The notes beneath the pieces were generated by a model. It saw only the letters and a list, made by a program, of their open reading frames with translations, did not search any database and was not told where the DNA came from. This document shows, in pieces, positions 14,510 to 26,997 of a stretch of DNA of 64,000 nt (its first letter is position 1; every line of letters starts with the position of its first letter). The translations under genes and the position numbers were made by a program. This stretch comes from Apostichopus japonicus (lineage: Eukaryota > Echinodermata > Holothuroidea > Aspidochirotida > Stichopodidae), in NCBI RefSeq assembly GCF_037975245.1, contig NC_092565.1, positions 2,925,499-2,989,498 on the forward strand. The letters run 5' to 3'.

Positions 14510-17500
14510 TACAATTTATATCAGTGCATGGTGAGTGCTGTTTCTAAAATGAACAACATGTATCTTGTATGAATTTAAGTTACTCTTTCACAGTTAAAAT
14601 TCAATTGCTAGTTCAGTGATGTTTTCAACTTCTACTTTGTATTCAGTATATTACATATTGTTGGCTTGAAACAAAAGAGGCTTATTAGTTCAAATTTCAC
14701 ATAACCTTGACCTAATTTAATTAATATGCGCCTAAAACTAGGCTTATACTGTGTAAGTTGATTCCATATGTGAGCTTCCTATGTAACATTTCTATCTGAA
14801 CATACAGTAAGACACACAGCTTTTAGAACAAGAAAAAAACATGTCATAGTGAGTTTTAACTTGTAATGTTTGCATTTGTTGAAGGTGGTGTTAGAATATA
14901 TATCCAATCCTTGGATGATATTATGTTACATCAGAGATTCATTCAGTCAGTGGTTATATCTTGTTAAATTTCTCAGTAATGTTATGTAGACTCACTCGCA
15001 TTGACATGAAAAGGTTATATTTCCTCAGTGTAATCCAGTTTGTGTCATGCAAGAATACTATAGACAATTTATTATAAAAATTTAAAGTTACACATCTTCA
15101 GAAAATTTGAATCAAAATTATATTTGTTGAAATGGTTGAAGAATTTTATTTAGTAACAAGCGCACACTTAATAGCCCACTCATTCTTTACAATGAAATGT
15201 TCATCTCAGATATGCTGGTTAGTTTCAAGTATTTGTGCGTTGATGTATTAGTTGTCTGTATGTTTGTTTGTAGTCTGTCTGACTACGGTTTAGATAACTC
15301 ATGAAATGCTTTAATTTTTCTGTAGGGTTTTATAACTGACTTTATACTTTATCAATTATGTAGCAAGTTACAATATGTATCTTGGAATTAATTGAATATA
15401 ATAACGCTTTGGTGAAATGGAAAACAAAACATGGTCACTGTTACACCTCGTTTTGAGTTTTACATTTTGTATCCTTCCTCTATAGAGACTGAGATAACTT
15501 CAGGGACTAAACAGATTGTTGTAACTTTCCATATTTTTGAAATATTACTCAATTTGAATGCCTTTTGCACTTTTAATGGTCCTTTTGCAAGTTTGCATTG
15601 ATTTTCCTTTTATGCAAAGCTAGCCTAACATTTTTTTATATCTTTGCACAAACCGCCACTAATATAAAGGCATGTTTGTCCATTTTGTGTGAGATCATGG
15701 TAACTTGATTCTTCTTAACACAATTTCAAATAAATTTATCTCCATTACTCCAAAGTTTCATTTCTCCCACAACAATGGGTCAGTTGATTGATGCATTCAT
15801 TATTTGTTAAAATTATGCATAACAGAGATCAGTTGAGATGGCTTTAACAGATTATTGGAATTGAGTCTACGGTCTGTTTCTCCCAGTGATATCAATGAAA
15901 TAGAGATTGAGATGATGTAGTTATCTAAAAAGACTAGATGCTAATTCAACATATCATATACTCTTTTAATCATACACGCAATTCAAAGCTGGAGTATCAG
16001 CTCTTATGGACATATTCATGTATCTGGGAATTTCTTTTGAGCCAAAAACCCAGTCCTTTGACAGTCACTTTTTTGCTAAAAGCAGTTCTTCACAGTGTCA
16101 ACTGATCAACAAAGTTTGAATAAGTGATTGTCAAAAAGAGAGCTATGAAGTGCCTGGAATATTCTTCATTAAATTAAGTTACAGTGATTCAACAATTTAT
16201 AAGATGCTATTTTCATGAATCAGGTTCAAATTAATGTGTATACCAAGTGTAGTTGTGCAAAAATGGTAAATTGGAAATTATCTCACTGTTTATCATATTT
16301 TAATGAAACATGAAAGTATTTGAAATATTATCATTATTTGTTTTTCTTCTCTTGTCTCCTGTCTCAAAGTTTATCGATCGAAACAAACATTTTCCCAGTT
16401 ATTGCAATAGAAAGCCTATATCACATTTTACTGCGTAACATTAATGGATTCACAGTGATTAGCACCACTACTGACGAAAGAGGACACATAGTGGCCTAGG
16501 GTCTTCGTTCTATAGTTAGTAGGTTGAAAAATGGCCAAACTAAAACCATAATTGGTTGCAAGGGCAAACATAAAGTCCATTCAAACTAAAGACAGAGGCA
16601 ATCAAGATCATTGCAGACTTCACAGCCTGCGGAAGTTCACATTCAAAGCATCTTTTCTTGTTTTGTGTATTTACTGTTGAGAGTAAGCCTTCCAGTTACC
16701 GTCAAAGTCTTCAGCCTTGGCTATTTATGTTGGACCTTATAAACCTTGTTTCTGGAGATGTTACAGAAACTTGTTAGGTTTGACTATCAACCATAACACA
16801 GCTTTTATGAAACACTGAAGTATGGGCAACAGAGGAGGATTACACCTTCGGAAATTTGGGGGAGGTGAAGGCGAGGGTGGGTAGGTGGAGGCAAAAATGG
16901 GGAGGTGGAGACGAAGTAGAACATGAATGATTGGAGGTGGTTGAACAAAATGACTCCTCTGCATCCCGCACAAAAATGCCAAACCGTTTGCTTGCCCAAG
17001 CAACATTTTGTAATATTGCAAACCATTGAAAAAGTAGTATTTCTCATTAAGAAATTCGGTCAGAGCAGGCCTCATCAGTCAAGTGACAGAAAAATATCCC
17101 CGAAGAATATTAAACACCAGGTTTATTGATTTTGTGAGAACACATGTTGACCATGGAGTTGTTGCTTTCCTAGAGAGATTGACCTTTATTTAGGATACTT
17201 GTTGACAAGTCTGTGTTTGACCAAGTGTTGTTTATCGGAAAATACGGTAATTAGTTGCGCTGATCTCCTTTGTTTTGCATAATTTTATTTTTGTCACACT
17301 GAGCTGTCTTCGTTTCTCTATATTTTGGAAACTAACAGGTTTGTCAGAATATATTTTCGAACAAAAAAGGATCAAGTGAACTTTTATGTGGTGGATGACA
17401 ATATTGGGCATTCGCTGTAAGAACTGAAGGCATATTCAAATGTATTCTATTCTTGTAGTACCTCTATCTTTTTCAAGTTCTCTGAGGATTTTTCTCTGAG

Positions 17501-17600
17501 GAAATTATTGAGATATTGAAGTTCTTTGCTAAGGGGTTTGGGTTTTTTTGTGTACGAGTTATTTTAGTTTAGTAGGGGGAAAAAATCAGGAGGGACACTC
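14510..17600. other. Intergenic DNA with nothing recognised
   Basis: This AT-rich stretch has no convincing exon, tRNA or repeat array on either strand. A G-rich patch near 16857-16915 gives proline-rich short minus-strand open frames that I regard as compositional. Confidence 0.5.
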
Positions 17601-17654
17601 AAGTCCCCATCAAGGACCCTATAGGAGAGAGAAAAAACTGAAGACACAAACACT

Positions 17655-18955
17655 CAGACCCGATTACAGTGCTTAAAGTGCTTTTCCAAAGCATTCTTAA
17701 ACCCATTTACACTACTTGCAAGAAAAACTTTCTCAGGCAAACCGTTCCACTCATTCACAACCCTATTAGAAAAAAGTTATGCCGAATATTAATCCTACTT
17801 TGTAACTTCTGGAGTTTAAATAAGACAATGACCTCTGGTACAACTACTATTAGCAAATATGAAAAAGTCAGCGAAGGATAAATTGTCAAAACCAAATATA
17901 CTATCTTGAAAACCTGAATCAAGTCACCACATAACCTCGTAAGCTCCAGTGGGGTGAGATTCAAGAGTTGTAACCGCCTATAATAAGGAACAATCTTTAA
18001 GGAACTAATCATCCTAGTAGCCCTCCTCTGGACCTTCTCGAGTACTTCCATATCCTTAGCAAAATATGGGCTCTATGCCTGCCGACAGCATACCCCAGAT
18101 GAGGCCTTACCAACTGCTTATAAAGCCTAACAACTATGTCTTCTTTCAGAAAACTGACGTTCCTCGTGATCATACCTAAAACCATATTACCTCTTTTAGC
18201 AGCTTTGAGACAATGTATAGAAGGTTTCAGAGATGAGTCAATGTAGATACCTAGGTCTCTTTCAACAAAGACCCCCTGCAACTTGTAGGTATAGTTTTGG
18301 TTACTACTACCAATATGCATCACCTTGCATTTATCAATATTAAAAAGCATTTGCCATCCATGAGACCAGGAAAAACCTTATCCAAATCCATTTAAAATTT
18401 CTCAGAATCACTTTGGAAGAGACCTTAGAATACAATTTGGTTTCATCAGCAAACTTCCTGGCTGTACACAAAATATCTCCGCGTCATTGTCATAAATATA
18501 GGCAACAAACAACAAAGGACCCAAACAGACCCTTGTGGAACCCCACTAATGTCCTGCCAAGAAGAACTTAAGCACAGCCCTGCATTAATTACCACCCTCT
18601 GTTTCCTATTACCAAGCTAACTCTCGATCCAAGACAGTAAATTCCCATTGACACCCATACTCTTCAGCCTAAGTAAAAGACGCTGGTGGGGAACTTTATC
18701 AAAAGCCTTCTGGAAATCCAGGAACACAACATCTACAGACTTCTGCCTATTTAGTGTGCTTGTTACATCTTCCATAAACTCAACTATTAGTGAATCAAGA
18801 CCTTTTTTGACAAAAGCCTTGTTCAGACTCTCTGATCAAAGACTGACTACTGAAGTGACTGACCATAGACTAATAGACTCCATGACCTTACAAAAAATAC
18901 CAGTGAGACTAAAATGCCTGTAATTACAGGGCTTAGACTTATCACCGTTCTGTGT
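17655..18955 (-). pseudogene. Decayed non-LTR retrotransposon reverse transcriptase (CR1/Jockey-like)
   Basis: Read on the minus strand, the order is that of a non-LTR reverse transcriptase. A motif VFLDFQKAFDKVPH lies near 18730-18680, then SGVPQGS near 18550-18520, then a degenerate catalytic region read as KFADE where FADD is expected, near 18460. Downstream are MLFNIDKCKVMHIG (near 18340), RDLGIYIDSSLKPS, LVRPHLGYA and LEKVQRRATRMI (near 18040), ending with YRRLQLLNLTPLE (near 17980-17950). The frame changes repeatedly and contains stops, so the copy is dead. The 5' part of the element is missing. Assignment to the CR1/Jockey group is by motif pattern only. Confidence 0.88.
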
Positions 18956-20969
18956 ACAGTGGGTGTTCAGTAGCCACAACCCTTTTTTAGCAACACACAC
19001 AAAGAGCTAATTATCAAGCCTAATTGATCATGGTTAAACATGCCTCAAAATGCATCATTTGACGTCTAAGTTTTTAACTTTGCACCGGGAGTCGGATTCA
19101 GCGACCCAGGGCCAATCTTCCTCTCCTCCTTCATTCGTGTCTGCTACTTCCATATAGGTTCATCCCCTAACTATCACCGTGACTGATCGGAGAAGTTTAG
19201 AATTTGCACCCATAGCTCCCCTGGATTCGCGCCAGCCAGCGTTGTTGGGTATTTGTAAAGAACTGCAAATACAATGTCATATAATATAATGCTATTGTCA
19301 GCAGTGGTTGTGCTTAGGGGAGTACGGGGGTACATGATTTCACCAATCAAAATGCTTGCCCCCCCCCCCCAGTCGGCTGCGGTAAAACAAACTTAAACAT
19401 TCTTGCTCGGTTCAAATTCCATTTATTTGGGTATTATTAAACTAATTTAAAATGGGGGGGGGGCGGTGTTCGCCCTCGGCACCCCAAGGGGCTTTCAAAT
19501 AATTTCCGCTGAAATTGGAATCTCTAGAATATATTTCTGAGGTCTCTCCCCGCCCCCCCCCCCTCTGAATTCAGCATTCTGGTGCCGCCTCTGAGGCTCT
19601 GACCGTCAGTAATGTTCTCTCAGCCAGGATTTTCCATCATATAGGGATATTCTCCTCTACTTTCTTGAGTCTAAATACTTGCACATTTCACTCTCATGAA
19701 AATGGTCACTCGTAGACTAGTGTTTCACGTTGTTGTTCCTTAATGGCTGCTACTTTCAAACAGGTGTTGTTCTGCTATGGTCGTGCGATAATAACTTTAT
19801 CTCCTTTTCAAAGCTACATTCTACGGCTTTAAATAGGTAGGTGATTGGCCATCAGAAGGAGAAAATATTGTTAAAGTTAGAAAGGATTCACAGATTACCG
19901 TTTGCTTTTCGTAACGTCAGTGCTAACTTCGTGCTTCGCATGTACCGTAGTAAAACTGTTAAGGCCTAACACCTAGCTTAGGCCTAAGCTAGGGTGAAGG
20001 CCTAACATAATTACAGTGAAGACCTAGGGGACTTAGAATATTTGCTAGGCGCCTCGAGATTTAACGATAGTGTTAGGCAAATCATTCTACTTTCTAGGAC
20101 TCCAAGCTTGATTTTCCCTTGTCGAAAGTGCCACAGACGTCGTGTCAGTTTGCCTTATTTTATTTGCTTACACTATTACTAATACTAGGGCCCTAGGCAT
20201 ACAGTAGGCCTAGCCTAGCCCTATTGTTATTAATTGAAAAATATAGATATTGCCCTAGTAAACTAGTAATGTTGACCTAATCTACAAGTATAATAGGAAT
20301 CTAGGATACAAAATAATAGCAATATATTTTAAACAATTGGATTAAATATTATTCATAAGTTATGATATTTTGAGTAACCTCTAACTCTAAGTTATTCCTT
20401 TGTTAATCTCTTTCAGTTTACAAGGACAGTCAGTTCTGTTAGAATTTCAGAAATTTTGATTTTATCAAATGTTTTCTATGAATGTGCCTTGGACACCCAT
20501 TAGAACACTACAGTTAATCTGTGTGCTTCACCATTACTGCACTTACTTTGTTATATGAAGCCAATGAGAGTGCATTTCTTGACCATGGGGAAGCATGGAC
20601 TATTCACAGAAAGGGATTGTCCGTAGCAACAATTGAAAATAATCACCATTACTGGCATTACATACCTGACAGCTCTTTACCTTCATTCCTTCTTTTGTTC
20701 TAAGATGTTGATTTACATGCTCTTCTGTTGGAGATGACATTTAGTGGTGGTCCTGGGAGCAGGAATTGGTGCAAACAGTGTCCGCCTACATTGTAATCTC
20801 TGAATACATATTAGGCTTCAAACTAGCTTCTGTTGGTTTCCATACCCATAAGAAATATTATTGTAACCACTAAGCTACATGGCAAGTAACCAAATTGAAA
20901 GGTTGCATCCATGGATTTTGTGATGGTATAATATTATTAAGTGGTATTCTTTATGTCTCTCCTAAACAG
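18956..20969. promoter_or_regulatory. Upstream region of GPAA1, probable promoter and 5' UTR intron
   Basis: A splice acceptor (CCTAAACAG) ends at 20969, nine bases before the GPAA1 start codon, which implies an untranslated first exon somewhere to the left. The region holds G/C homopolymers near 19360, 19454 and 19550 and a cluster of TAGGCCTA-type palindromes at about 19960-20220. No TATA box or first exon can be fixed from sequence alone. Confidence 0.4.
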
Positions 20970-20978
20970 GATTCCATC

Positions 20979-22871
20979 ATGGGCTTGATGACAAACCCCA
21001 AAGCTCAGAAGATAATTGAAAAAGTTGTTCTGAGCACTTATAAGCCACTTAGTGTGCTTCTCTACATTGGAACATTTGTGGCCATAGTCATCGTTAGTTC
21101 CAGCCTTTTCAGTGCCAAGACCTACATATCTGAAAATGCCCTTCTCCCTGGGCTTGTTGAAAGACAGTACAAGTCGACTTCAGATATAAATGGGTACGCC
21201 AATTACCTTGAAGGTATCTCAAAGACAGATGATGACATACCCATGGCCTGGCTGCAGCAAACGTTTGAAGAAATCGGTCTGGACACATACTCACAAAACT
21301 TCTCTGCATCCCACCCGTTTCTTAATTCTCCAGAGGATGTGAGAGGAACGAATGTATTTGCGATTCTACGAGCACCGAGGATAGCCGGAACTGAAGCTGT
21401 GGTATTTTCGATACCATATCGTGGTAAAGCTCTCGAAAAGGAGATGGGCTCTACCAATCACGGTATAGCATTGATGATGTCTTTAGCTAAACATTTCATC
21501 CAGCAGTCCTATTTGTCAAAAGATATAATATTTCTGATAGTCGACAAAGAGAATATCGGGGCTCAAGCCTGGGTGGAGGCATACTACGATACAAGTTCGG
21601 ACTTTCTAGCTAAGAGCCCTCTCCATGGGAGAAGTGGTACCATCATGGCAGCAATCAACCTGGAACTCCCAGGGAGGAGAATAGATCACTTTGACTTACG
21701 GTTAGAAGGTTTAAACGGCCAACTCCCAAACTTGGATCTATTCAACGTCGCTGTAAAGTTGTGTGAGAAAGAGGGTGTGAAGGCGACGTTTCATGGACAG
21801 GGCAGCTTGACACACAATGAACTCAGGGACAATTACGGGATTAGGTACACGTCAAAGACCATGCTTTCCAACATGCTACGTCAAGCCTCTGGCAAGCCGC
21901 ACGGCATCCATGGACTGTTCCTGCGGTATGGAATCCCTGCTCTGACTCTTCACGGCATACCCAGCAACAGTAAAAAAGGAGATCAAAGCCACAGCATCGG
22001 CTATATCATGGAAGGAATATTTCGCAGCGTCAACAACCTACTCGAACGATTTCACCAGTCTTTTTTCTTCTATGTTCTACCTGAAACAAAGAAGTATGTC
22101 TCTATTGGTCTGTACATGATTCCTATGGGAATGCTGTTGGTCATACCTACCATCCAAGCTCTTGCACTGTGGTTTCTTCTAGGACGGAAGTCAAAGGACA
22201 TCGACAAGGACGAGCCCATCGGTGAGGAACCCAAGGGGCAACATCATTATGTCATACCTGTATTAATAGGAGTCCATGTCTGCGGTCTGCTGCTGTATCT
22301 CAGTCCTGAGTTTTTCGTCGTCAACTTCAGTTCATACTTTGGTCTCCCTCCCACAGAGGCTCTTGTGACTGGGTTAGGAGCTGTCTTCACCGGTGTAACC
22401 TTATTACAAATTACAAGTAAAAGACACAACTCAGATCTTAACACCGATGAAGATGTCAAGAGAAAATGGATGCTCCTTAAATGTTACGCTCTGGTGTGGC
22501 AAGCCATCAGTCTTCTTGCACTTTCCATGATAAATTTCTCCTTTGCTTTCTTAGTTGGAGTTTTCACTATACCAGTGTTTGTACTTTGCAGACCTTATCG
22601 TAACTTTATGTCGTCGGGTCTCTATAAGTTACTGTTACTGCTAGTGTCTCCTCCTGCTATATTATTCCTGTTAATTGCTGTTCATAACCACGTCTTCCAT
22701 GGGCAGTCCATATCATTAGATTTGTTCATGAGTGCCGGTAACACCGCCCTCAACTCTATCCCGCAGGCTGTTATCGATCAGTACCTTTTAAATGACTGGA
22801 CATTTGCAGTTGTCTGTTTGGTTCTCTTCCCGAGCTGGCAAATGTTTTGGATTTGTTCAGCAGTAAAATGA
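20979..22871 (+). CDS. GPAA1: GPI-anchor transamidase complex subunit GPAA1, 630 aa, single coding exon
   Basis: GPAA1 is an ER membrane subunit of the GPI transamidase, which attaches preformed GPI to proteins carrying a C-terminal signal. The protein is 630 residues (human about 621). There is an N-terminal membrane segment at about 24-42, then the family hallmarks KTYISENALLPG, RGTNVFAILRAPR, IIFLIVDKENIGAQAW and the strongly conserved MLRQASGKPHGIHGLFLRYG. The lumenal domain ends near residue 370. Further hydrophobic segments lie at about 373-402, 422-445, 458-478, 499-535, 548-568 and 606-626. I chose the ATG at 20979 because the 28 upstream codons of the same frame cross a clear splice acceptor (20961-20969) and are unlike the family. 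The coding region is uninterrupted, in contrast to every neighbour. Confidence 0.96.
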   Translation: MGLMTNPKAQKIIEKVVLSTYKPLSVLLYIGTFVAIVIVSSSLFSAKTYISENALLPGLVERQYKSTSDINGYANYLEGISKTDDDIPMAWLQQTFEEIGLDTYSQNFSASHPFLNSPEDVRGTNVFAILRAPRIAGTEAVVFSIPYRGKALEKEMGSTNHGIALMMSLAKHFIQQSYLSKDIIFLIVDKENIGAQAWVEAYYDTSSDFLAKSPLHGRSGTIMAAINLELPGRRIDHFDLRLEGLNGQLPNLDLFNVAVKLCEKEGVKATFHGQGSLTHNELRDNYGIRYTSKTMLSNMLRQASGKPHGIHGLFLRYGIPALTLHGIPSNSKKGDQSHSIGYIMEGIFRSVNNLLERFHQSFFFYVLPETKKYVSIGLYMIPMGMLLVIPTIQALALWFLLGRKSKDIDKDEPIGEEPKGQHHYVIPVLIGVHVCGLLLYLSPEFFVVNFSSYFGLPPTEALVTGLGAVFTGVTLLQITSKRHNSDLNTDEDVKRKWMLLKCYALVWQAISLLALSMINFSFAFLVGVFTIPVFVLCRPYRNFMSSGLYKLLLLLVSPPAILFLLIAVHNHVFHGQSISLDLFMSAGNTALNSIPQAVIDQYLLNDWTFAVVCLVLFPSWQMFWICSAVK

Positions 22872-23814
22872 TTAGTAGTAGTACTCATGAAACGAGAGTA
22901 GAAACTGAGGGAAGGCAGAGATCCAGTTTCTGTTTATTTACTGCAGATGGAATGAGATCGCTGTGGAACCAGTCAGCAGTTTCGAAGTACTATATATTGA
23001 ATATGTATATGGTATTTAAATATTCATGAGATACAATGATTCCTCTCATTCAGCAAATAAGATATGCAAATGTCTCCTCCAAGGTCAGATTACCGGCATT
23101 AGACGTTTCTTTTTGCACGAGTCTTCACACCCTTTAACTCTAGTGTTCAATCTAGGTATTCTCATCATAAAAGCATATATTTGATCAACTTGTCAATGCT
23201 ATGCCATACCAATGATCCTATTAGAATCTAACTCAGTAGCTGGACTGTTGAAACTTCAATAATTTTATAGTGTACTGCTAAAAAGTGGAACTTTGAACTT
23301 GTGATTATAAAAAACATGAAAATGTGTTTGGTGTGATGAATGGTTGAGCAATTGGAATTATATTAACTACTTGCTGATTAATCATTATTTGGTGAGGAAC
23401 TGTAGAAAGGCATTTTAGTTTGATAAATTGCAAGCTTGATACTTGAAAAGTGCCAAAAAACATCTGCTCCAAGTGGTTTTCACTTTCCACAATTCTGTTA
23501 TTGTGTCAATATAAAACCCACTGTTTTCATGACTCAAGTCTCAACTTATTCTGACTTAGCTTTTGAGACTAGACTCAGATGACTCAAGTCATGTCCTAAC
23601 TTCGAAGTTGAAACGAACTTGTGACTGGAGTCATAAATTTAAAAAAATTACTATTACATATGAACACTGTACTGGCAGACTACTATGTCACAACAGCATG
23701 TTGGTATAATAAATAGTCACACCTTTGTTTTATTCTGTCTGTTGCTTTATTGTTTTCTGATCTTATGAACTAGTACTCTATTGTAGTGCAAGATCTGTCA
23801 AAATGTGAAATAAA
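22872..23814 (+). other. Probable 3' UTR of GPAA1, with a MITE fragment and AATAAA sites
   Basis: AATAAA hexamers lie at 23708-23713 and 23809-23814. A 56-bp fragment of the TTAA-ended MITE lies at 23082-23137. If transcription ends at the later signal, the MITE piece is part of the mature 3' UTR. Confidence 0.4.
23082..23137 (+). mobile_element. Fragment of TTAA-ended MITE family (copy D)
   Basis: This segment, from AGGTCAGATTACCGGCATTA to CACACCCTTTAA, closely matches the right end of the full copy at 62031-62398. The rest of the element is absent. Confidence 0.85.
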
Positions 23815-24002
23815 ACTTATTTTTACATGCTAAAATAATCAAGCTTTAATTGTTATAACTTTTGATTTTTCCATGAACTCTGACAACTGTGTTTCAGGAA
23901 GGCAATCCGATGATCCCACGGTTTTTAGTTTCGATGATAATCGTATCCTTTGCATTCATGATAGCCTATGTATGTGTGTGTGCGTTTGTGACGCCCAGCT
24001 TG

Positions 24003-24745
24003 AAAACAAGATATCTCAAGAAAGGGAAGGTCAGAGCAATTTAATATTTGGTTTGTAGAAGAACCACATTGAGTACAAGAGCCTATTGTTTTTGGTAGAG
24101 GTCATTTGGGTCACCAGAGGTCAAATTGTGAAAATCTTGTAAACACAATATCTCAAGAAGGGAAGCTTGTGCAGACCTCATATTGAGTGTATAGAAGGAC
24201 AACATTGAGTGCAAAAAGTCTATTGTTTTTGGTGAAGGTCATTTGGGGTCACCAGGGGTGAAATTGTGAAAATCTTGTAAATACCATATCTCAAGAAGGG
24301 AAGCAAGGGCAAACCTCATTTTTAATGTGTATAAGAACCACATTGAGTACAATGAGCCTATTGGTTTTGGTGGAGGTCAAAGTTCATTTCGGGTCACCAG
24401 GGGTCAAATTGTTAAAACCTTGTAAACATGATATCTCAATATTGCAAGCTTGGGCAGATCTCATACTAGGTATGAAAAGTGTCTAACATTGAGTACAAGA
24501 AGCCTATGGATTTTGGTGGAGGCCAAAGGTCATTTGGGGACAACAGGTCAAATTGTGAAAGCCTTGTAAACATGATATTGCAAGAAGGGAACCTTGGACA
24601 GATCTCATATTTGGTTTGTAGATGTACCATATCAAATGTCATATTTTATGTATTAATAGTATGTTGATATATCTATCACATTTAGTACAAGAAGACTGTT
24701 GTTGAGGTCAATGGTCATTTCAGGACAGCCTGTGTCATTGTGAAT
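24003..24745. repeat. About 142-bp tandem repeat, 5 degenerate copies
   Basis: The phrase ATATCTCAAGAAGGGAAG recurs near 24008, 24149, 24286, 24431 and 24574. Each is followed by ACCACATTGAGTACAA, GGTCATTTGGGGTCACCAG and AAATTGTGAAAATCTTGTAA blocks. Copies have diverged by indels and substitutions. Confidence 0.88.
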
Positions 24746-25643
24746 TTATTGTCACATCACACTGCTTTTTACTGTAGTTCTTAGATCAAGTATGTTGTAC
24801 ACCATCACTTTTCATTATGTCAGATTCATGAAGAAAACTTCTCATGGTACATCATCAAAACCATGATGCAGTTTGCATTCTGGTTAATCTATGAGATGGA
24901 GATGGTGTTCATTTGTGTGTGTATGTGACACTTTGACTTGTAGACATAACTGAAAAAGAACAAGGTGGATGAACCTCATACTTGATATAAAGATTCACAG
25001 CTGTGAATAAAAGAACCCTGTTGAAACTGGAGATGGAAGGTCATTGGAGATAGACAGAGGTCAAAGTCTGCAAACACAAATAGCATAAGTTTCATGTACT
25101 TCATATTTGTTCTAGATTCCTTTGGTGGGTTGAAGACCACAGTGCCTATTGCATATTTCTTGTGGCAAGGATTCACTATTAAAGCCTGTTGGTTTTCTGT
25201 TTATATTCACCACGACCGCTGACCGTATAGTTCAAGTCGTTCTCTCATGCATCTACGGATCAAATTGGGTGTGGTCATGTCGGCAATATAAGTCGTGGAG
25301 CCATGGTCATGGTGTGATAGCAGTGTCAAATTTTGAGTAACCTCCCTGAAATTTTAAAAGAAAGAGCCATAAGAAAGTTTAACATAACTTGCAGACAGTT
25401 GACAGAACCTTGCAATTTTGAATAAATGTTATACATATAACAATTCTCAGTATGTACTACATTACAGGCAAAAAGCAAAGTTCAGGATCAACCCAGATAG
25501 TCACCTAGCTATGTTAATACATAAATATGAAGGTATGTATATTGTACACACGGAGCATTGAATGTGCAAACCTAAGTGTCATAATTAGGTAGGTAGGTTC
25601 TCATCTAGCCATTGATACACTTTGGCGTTTCAGATTTACTTGG

Positions 25644-26073
25644 CCTATTCATAACTTCAACTCTATTGTTTCCAACGGCAAACCCAGCCTGAAAGATACA
25701 CCCTATACCCTGTGAAGCACTTTTTCTTAAAAGTAGATTCTTAGCTATTTTATGTATATTGCAGTTATTGCACTTTAATTACAAAACAACACATGAGGGC
25801 TCTACGGTTAAAATGCTGTAAAGTTTCCATTGAACGAGTTGACTTGTCTAAACATGACCTATTTGTAACTTCAACTCTGTTTTTTCCAACAGCAAAACCA
25901 GCCTGGAAAGTACACCCTGTTCCCCATGAAGCATTTTGTTTAAAGTAGATGTTCAGTTATTTTATGTATACTAAATAATATTGTAATATTATTACAAGAC
26001 AACACACGATAGCTCTAAAAATGGCTAAGAAAAGGTTAAAATGCGTGTAAGGATTCCGTTGAATGAGTTCTTA
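25644..26073. repeat. Tandem duplication of about 215 bp
   Basis: The segments starting at 25644 and 25859 share ordered blocks: AACTTCAACTCT, CCAACGGCAAA or CCAACAGCAAAA, CAGCCTG, ATTTTATGTATA, ACAACACA, and a final TCCATTGAACGAGTT or TCCGTTGAATGAGTT. The second copy ends about 0.9 kb before the gene 3 start codon. Confidence 0.8.
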
Positions 26074-26960
26074 CCGTAAAACAGCAGTGCGCCACACTTA
26101 TGACAATTCCGTTTTGCGATATATCGGTGGCGCTTTACAAGTTTAATCCTTTAGCATACAGTGGAAATTGCTCGACGAGTTACCCTACTTTCCGTACACG
26201 CTAGCAGACAGGTAGACACATAAGGTCATGTATTTTTCTTCAAAATTAACCAGCCAGCCAATCAAAATTGCTCAGATTCTAAAACAAAGAATAAATAAAT
26301 AAATGAAAGAAAGAAGCAGAAAACATACTTCCAAGAGTTTGTGTTAATACAAGTATTAAATTGTGACCATCTTTGTGGTAGCATAGTTGGTCACACTGAG
26401 GGCTATGTGTAATAATGCTGTGCTGTATGTTTATTTTGGTAAAACTAGAGGAGAGCGGAAACTAAGGAGAAAGGCCACATCTTGGGGAGATTGTGTTCGT
26501 ATGCTGCAATACAAGCGTACAAGCAATACAGTGCGACGATGTAAACTATTATTTTTTGACACAAAATCACAGTATGTCCACATTTCAATATAAGAAACAA
26601 AATCCATACATCTCACAATTAACTAACCTATAGCATATTAAAAGAGAAAATTTATTATTACACGTAATCGCTATTCCGATGGATATATTAGTAAAAGGCA
26701 CTACGGTCATGGGTCGAGATTTCATTACAATCAGACAGTCACAGTTCAGTAGGTCTGTACTTCCAGTGGATTATCACATACGTAAGTTCTACAGTATGTA
26801 GTAAAGCCTATCCGAATCTATTAGTCAGTATACTTGTCACTTTGCCAGTACTGTCGAAACGACGGCGTTACTGTTACTGTAGATGTGTGAAAGTAAGTTA
26901 GGTTAGAGAACAAAAACACTGGTTTGTATCAACGTTTCGAATCAAAACAATCGTGGAGAA

Positions 26961-26997
26961 ATGGATTGCCAAGTGATTATATTCTTGGCTTTGTTCG
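26961..26997 (+). CDS. Exon 1 of Skeletor-type gene 3: start codon and signal peptide
   Basis: The ATG at 26961 begins MDCQVIIFLALF, a hydrophobic secretion signal, and ends in phase 1 at a GTAAGA donor. It is the nearest upstream ATG exon that gives the correct phase into the first DM13 exon. The paralogue has an equivalent 40-nt exon at 48311. Confidence 0.8.

Noticed and set aside
16805-17075. Overlapping minus-strand open frames of 80-104 codons
   Set aside because: The proline-rich stretch comes from a C-rich patch on that strand, and there is no signal of a real protein.
18648-18923. 91-codon plus-strand open frame
   Set aside because: It lies antisense over the decayed reverse transcriptase, whose minus-strand motifs are clear.
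20895-20978. In-frame 28-codon extension upstream of GPAA1 start
   Set aside because: It crosses a good splice acceptor ending at 20969 and does not resemble the GPAA1 N-terminus, whereas the ATG at 20979 gives the expected family start.
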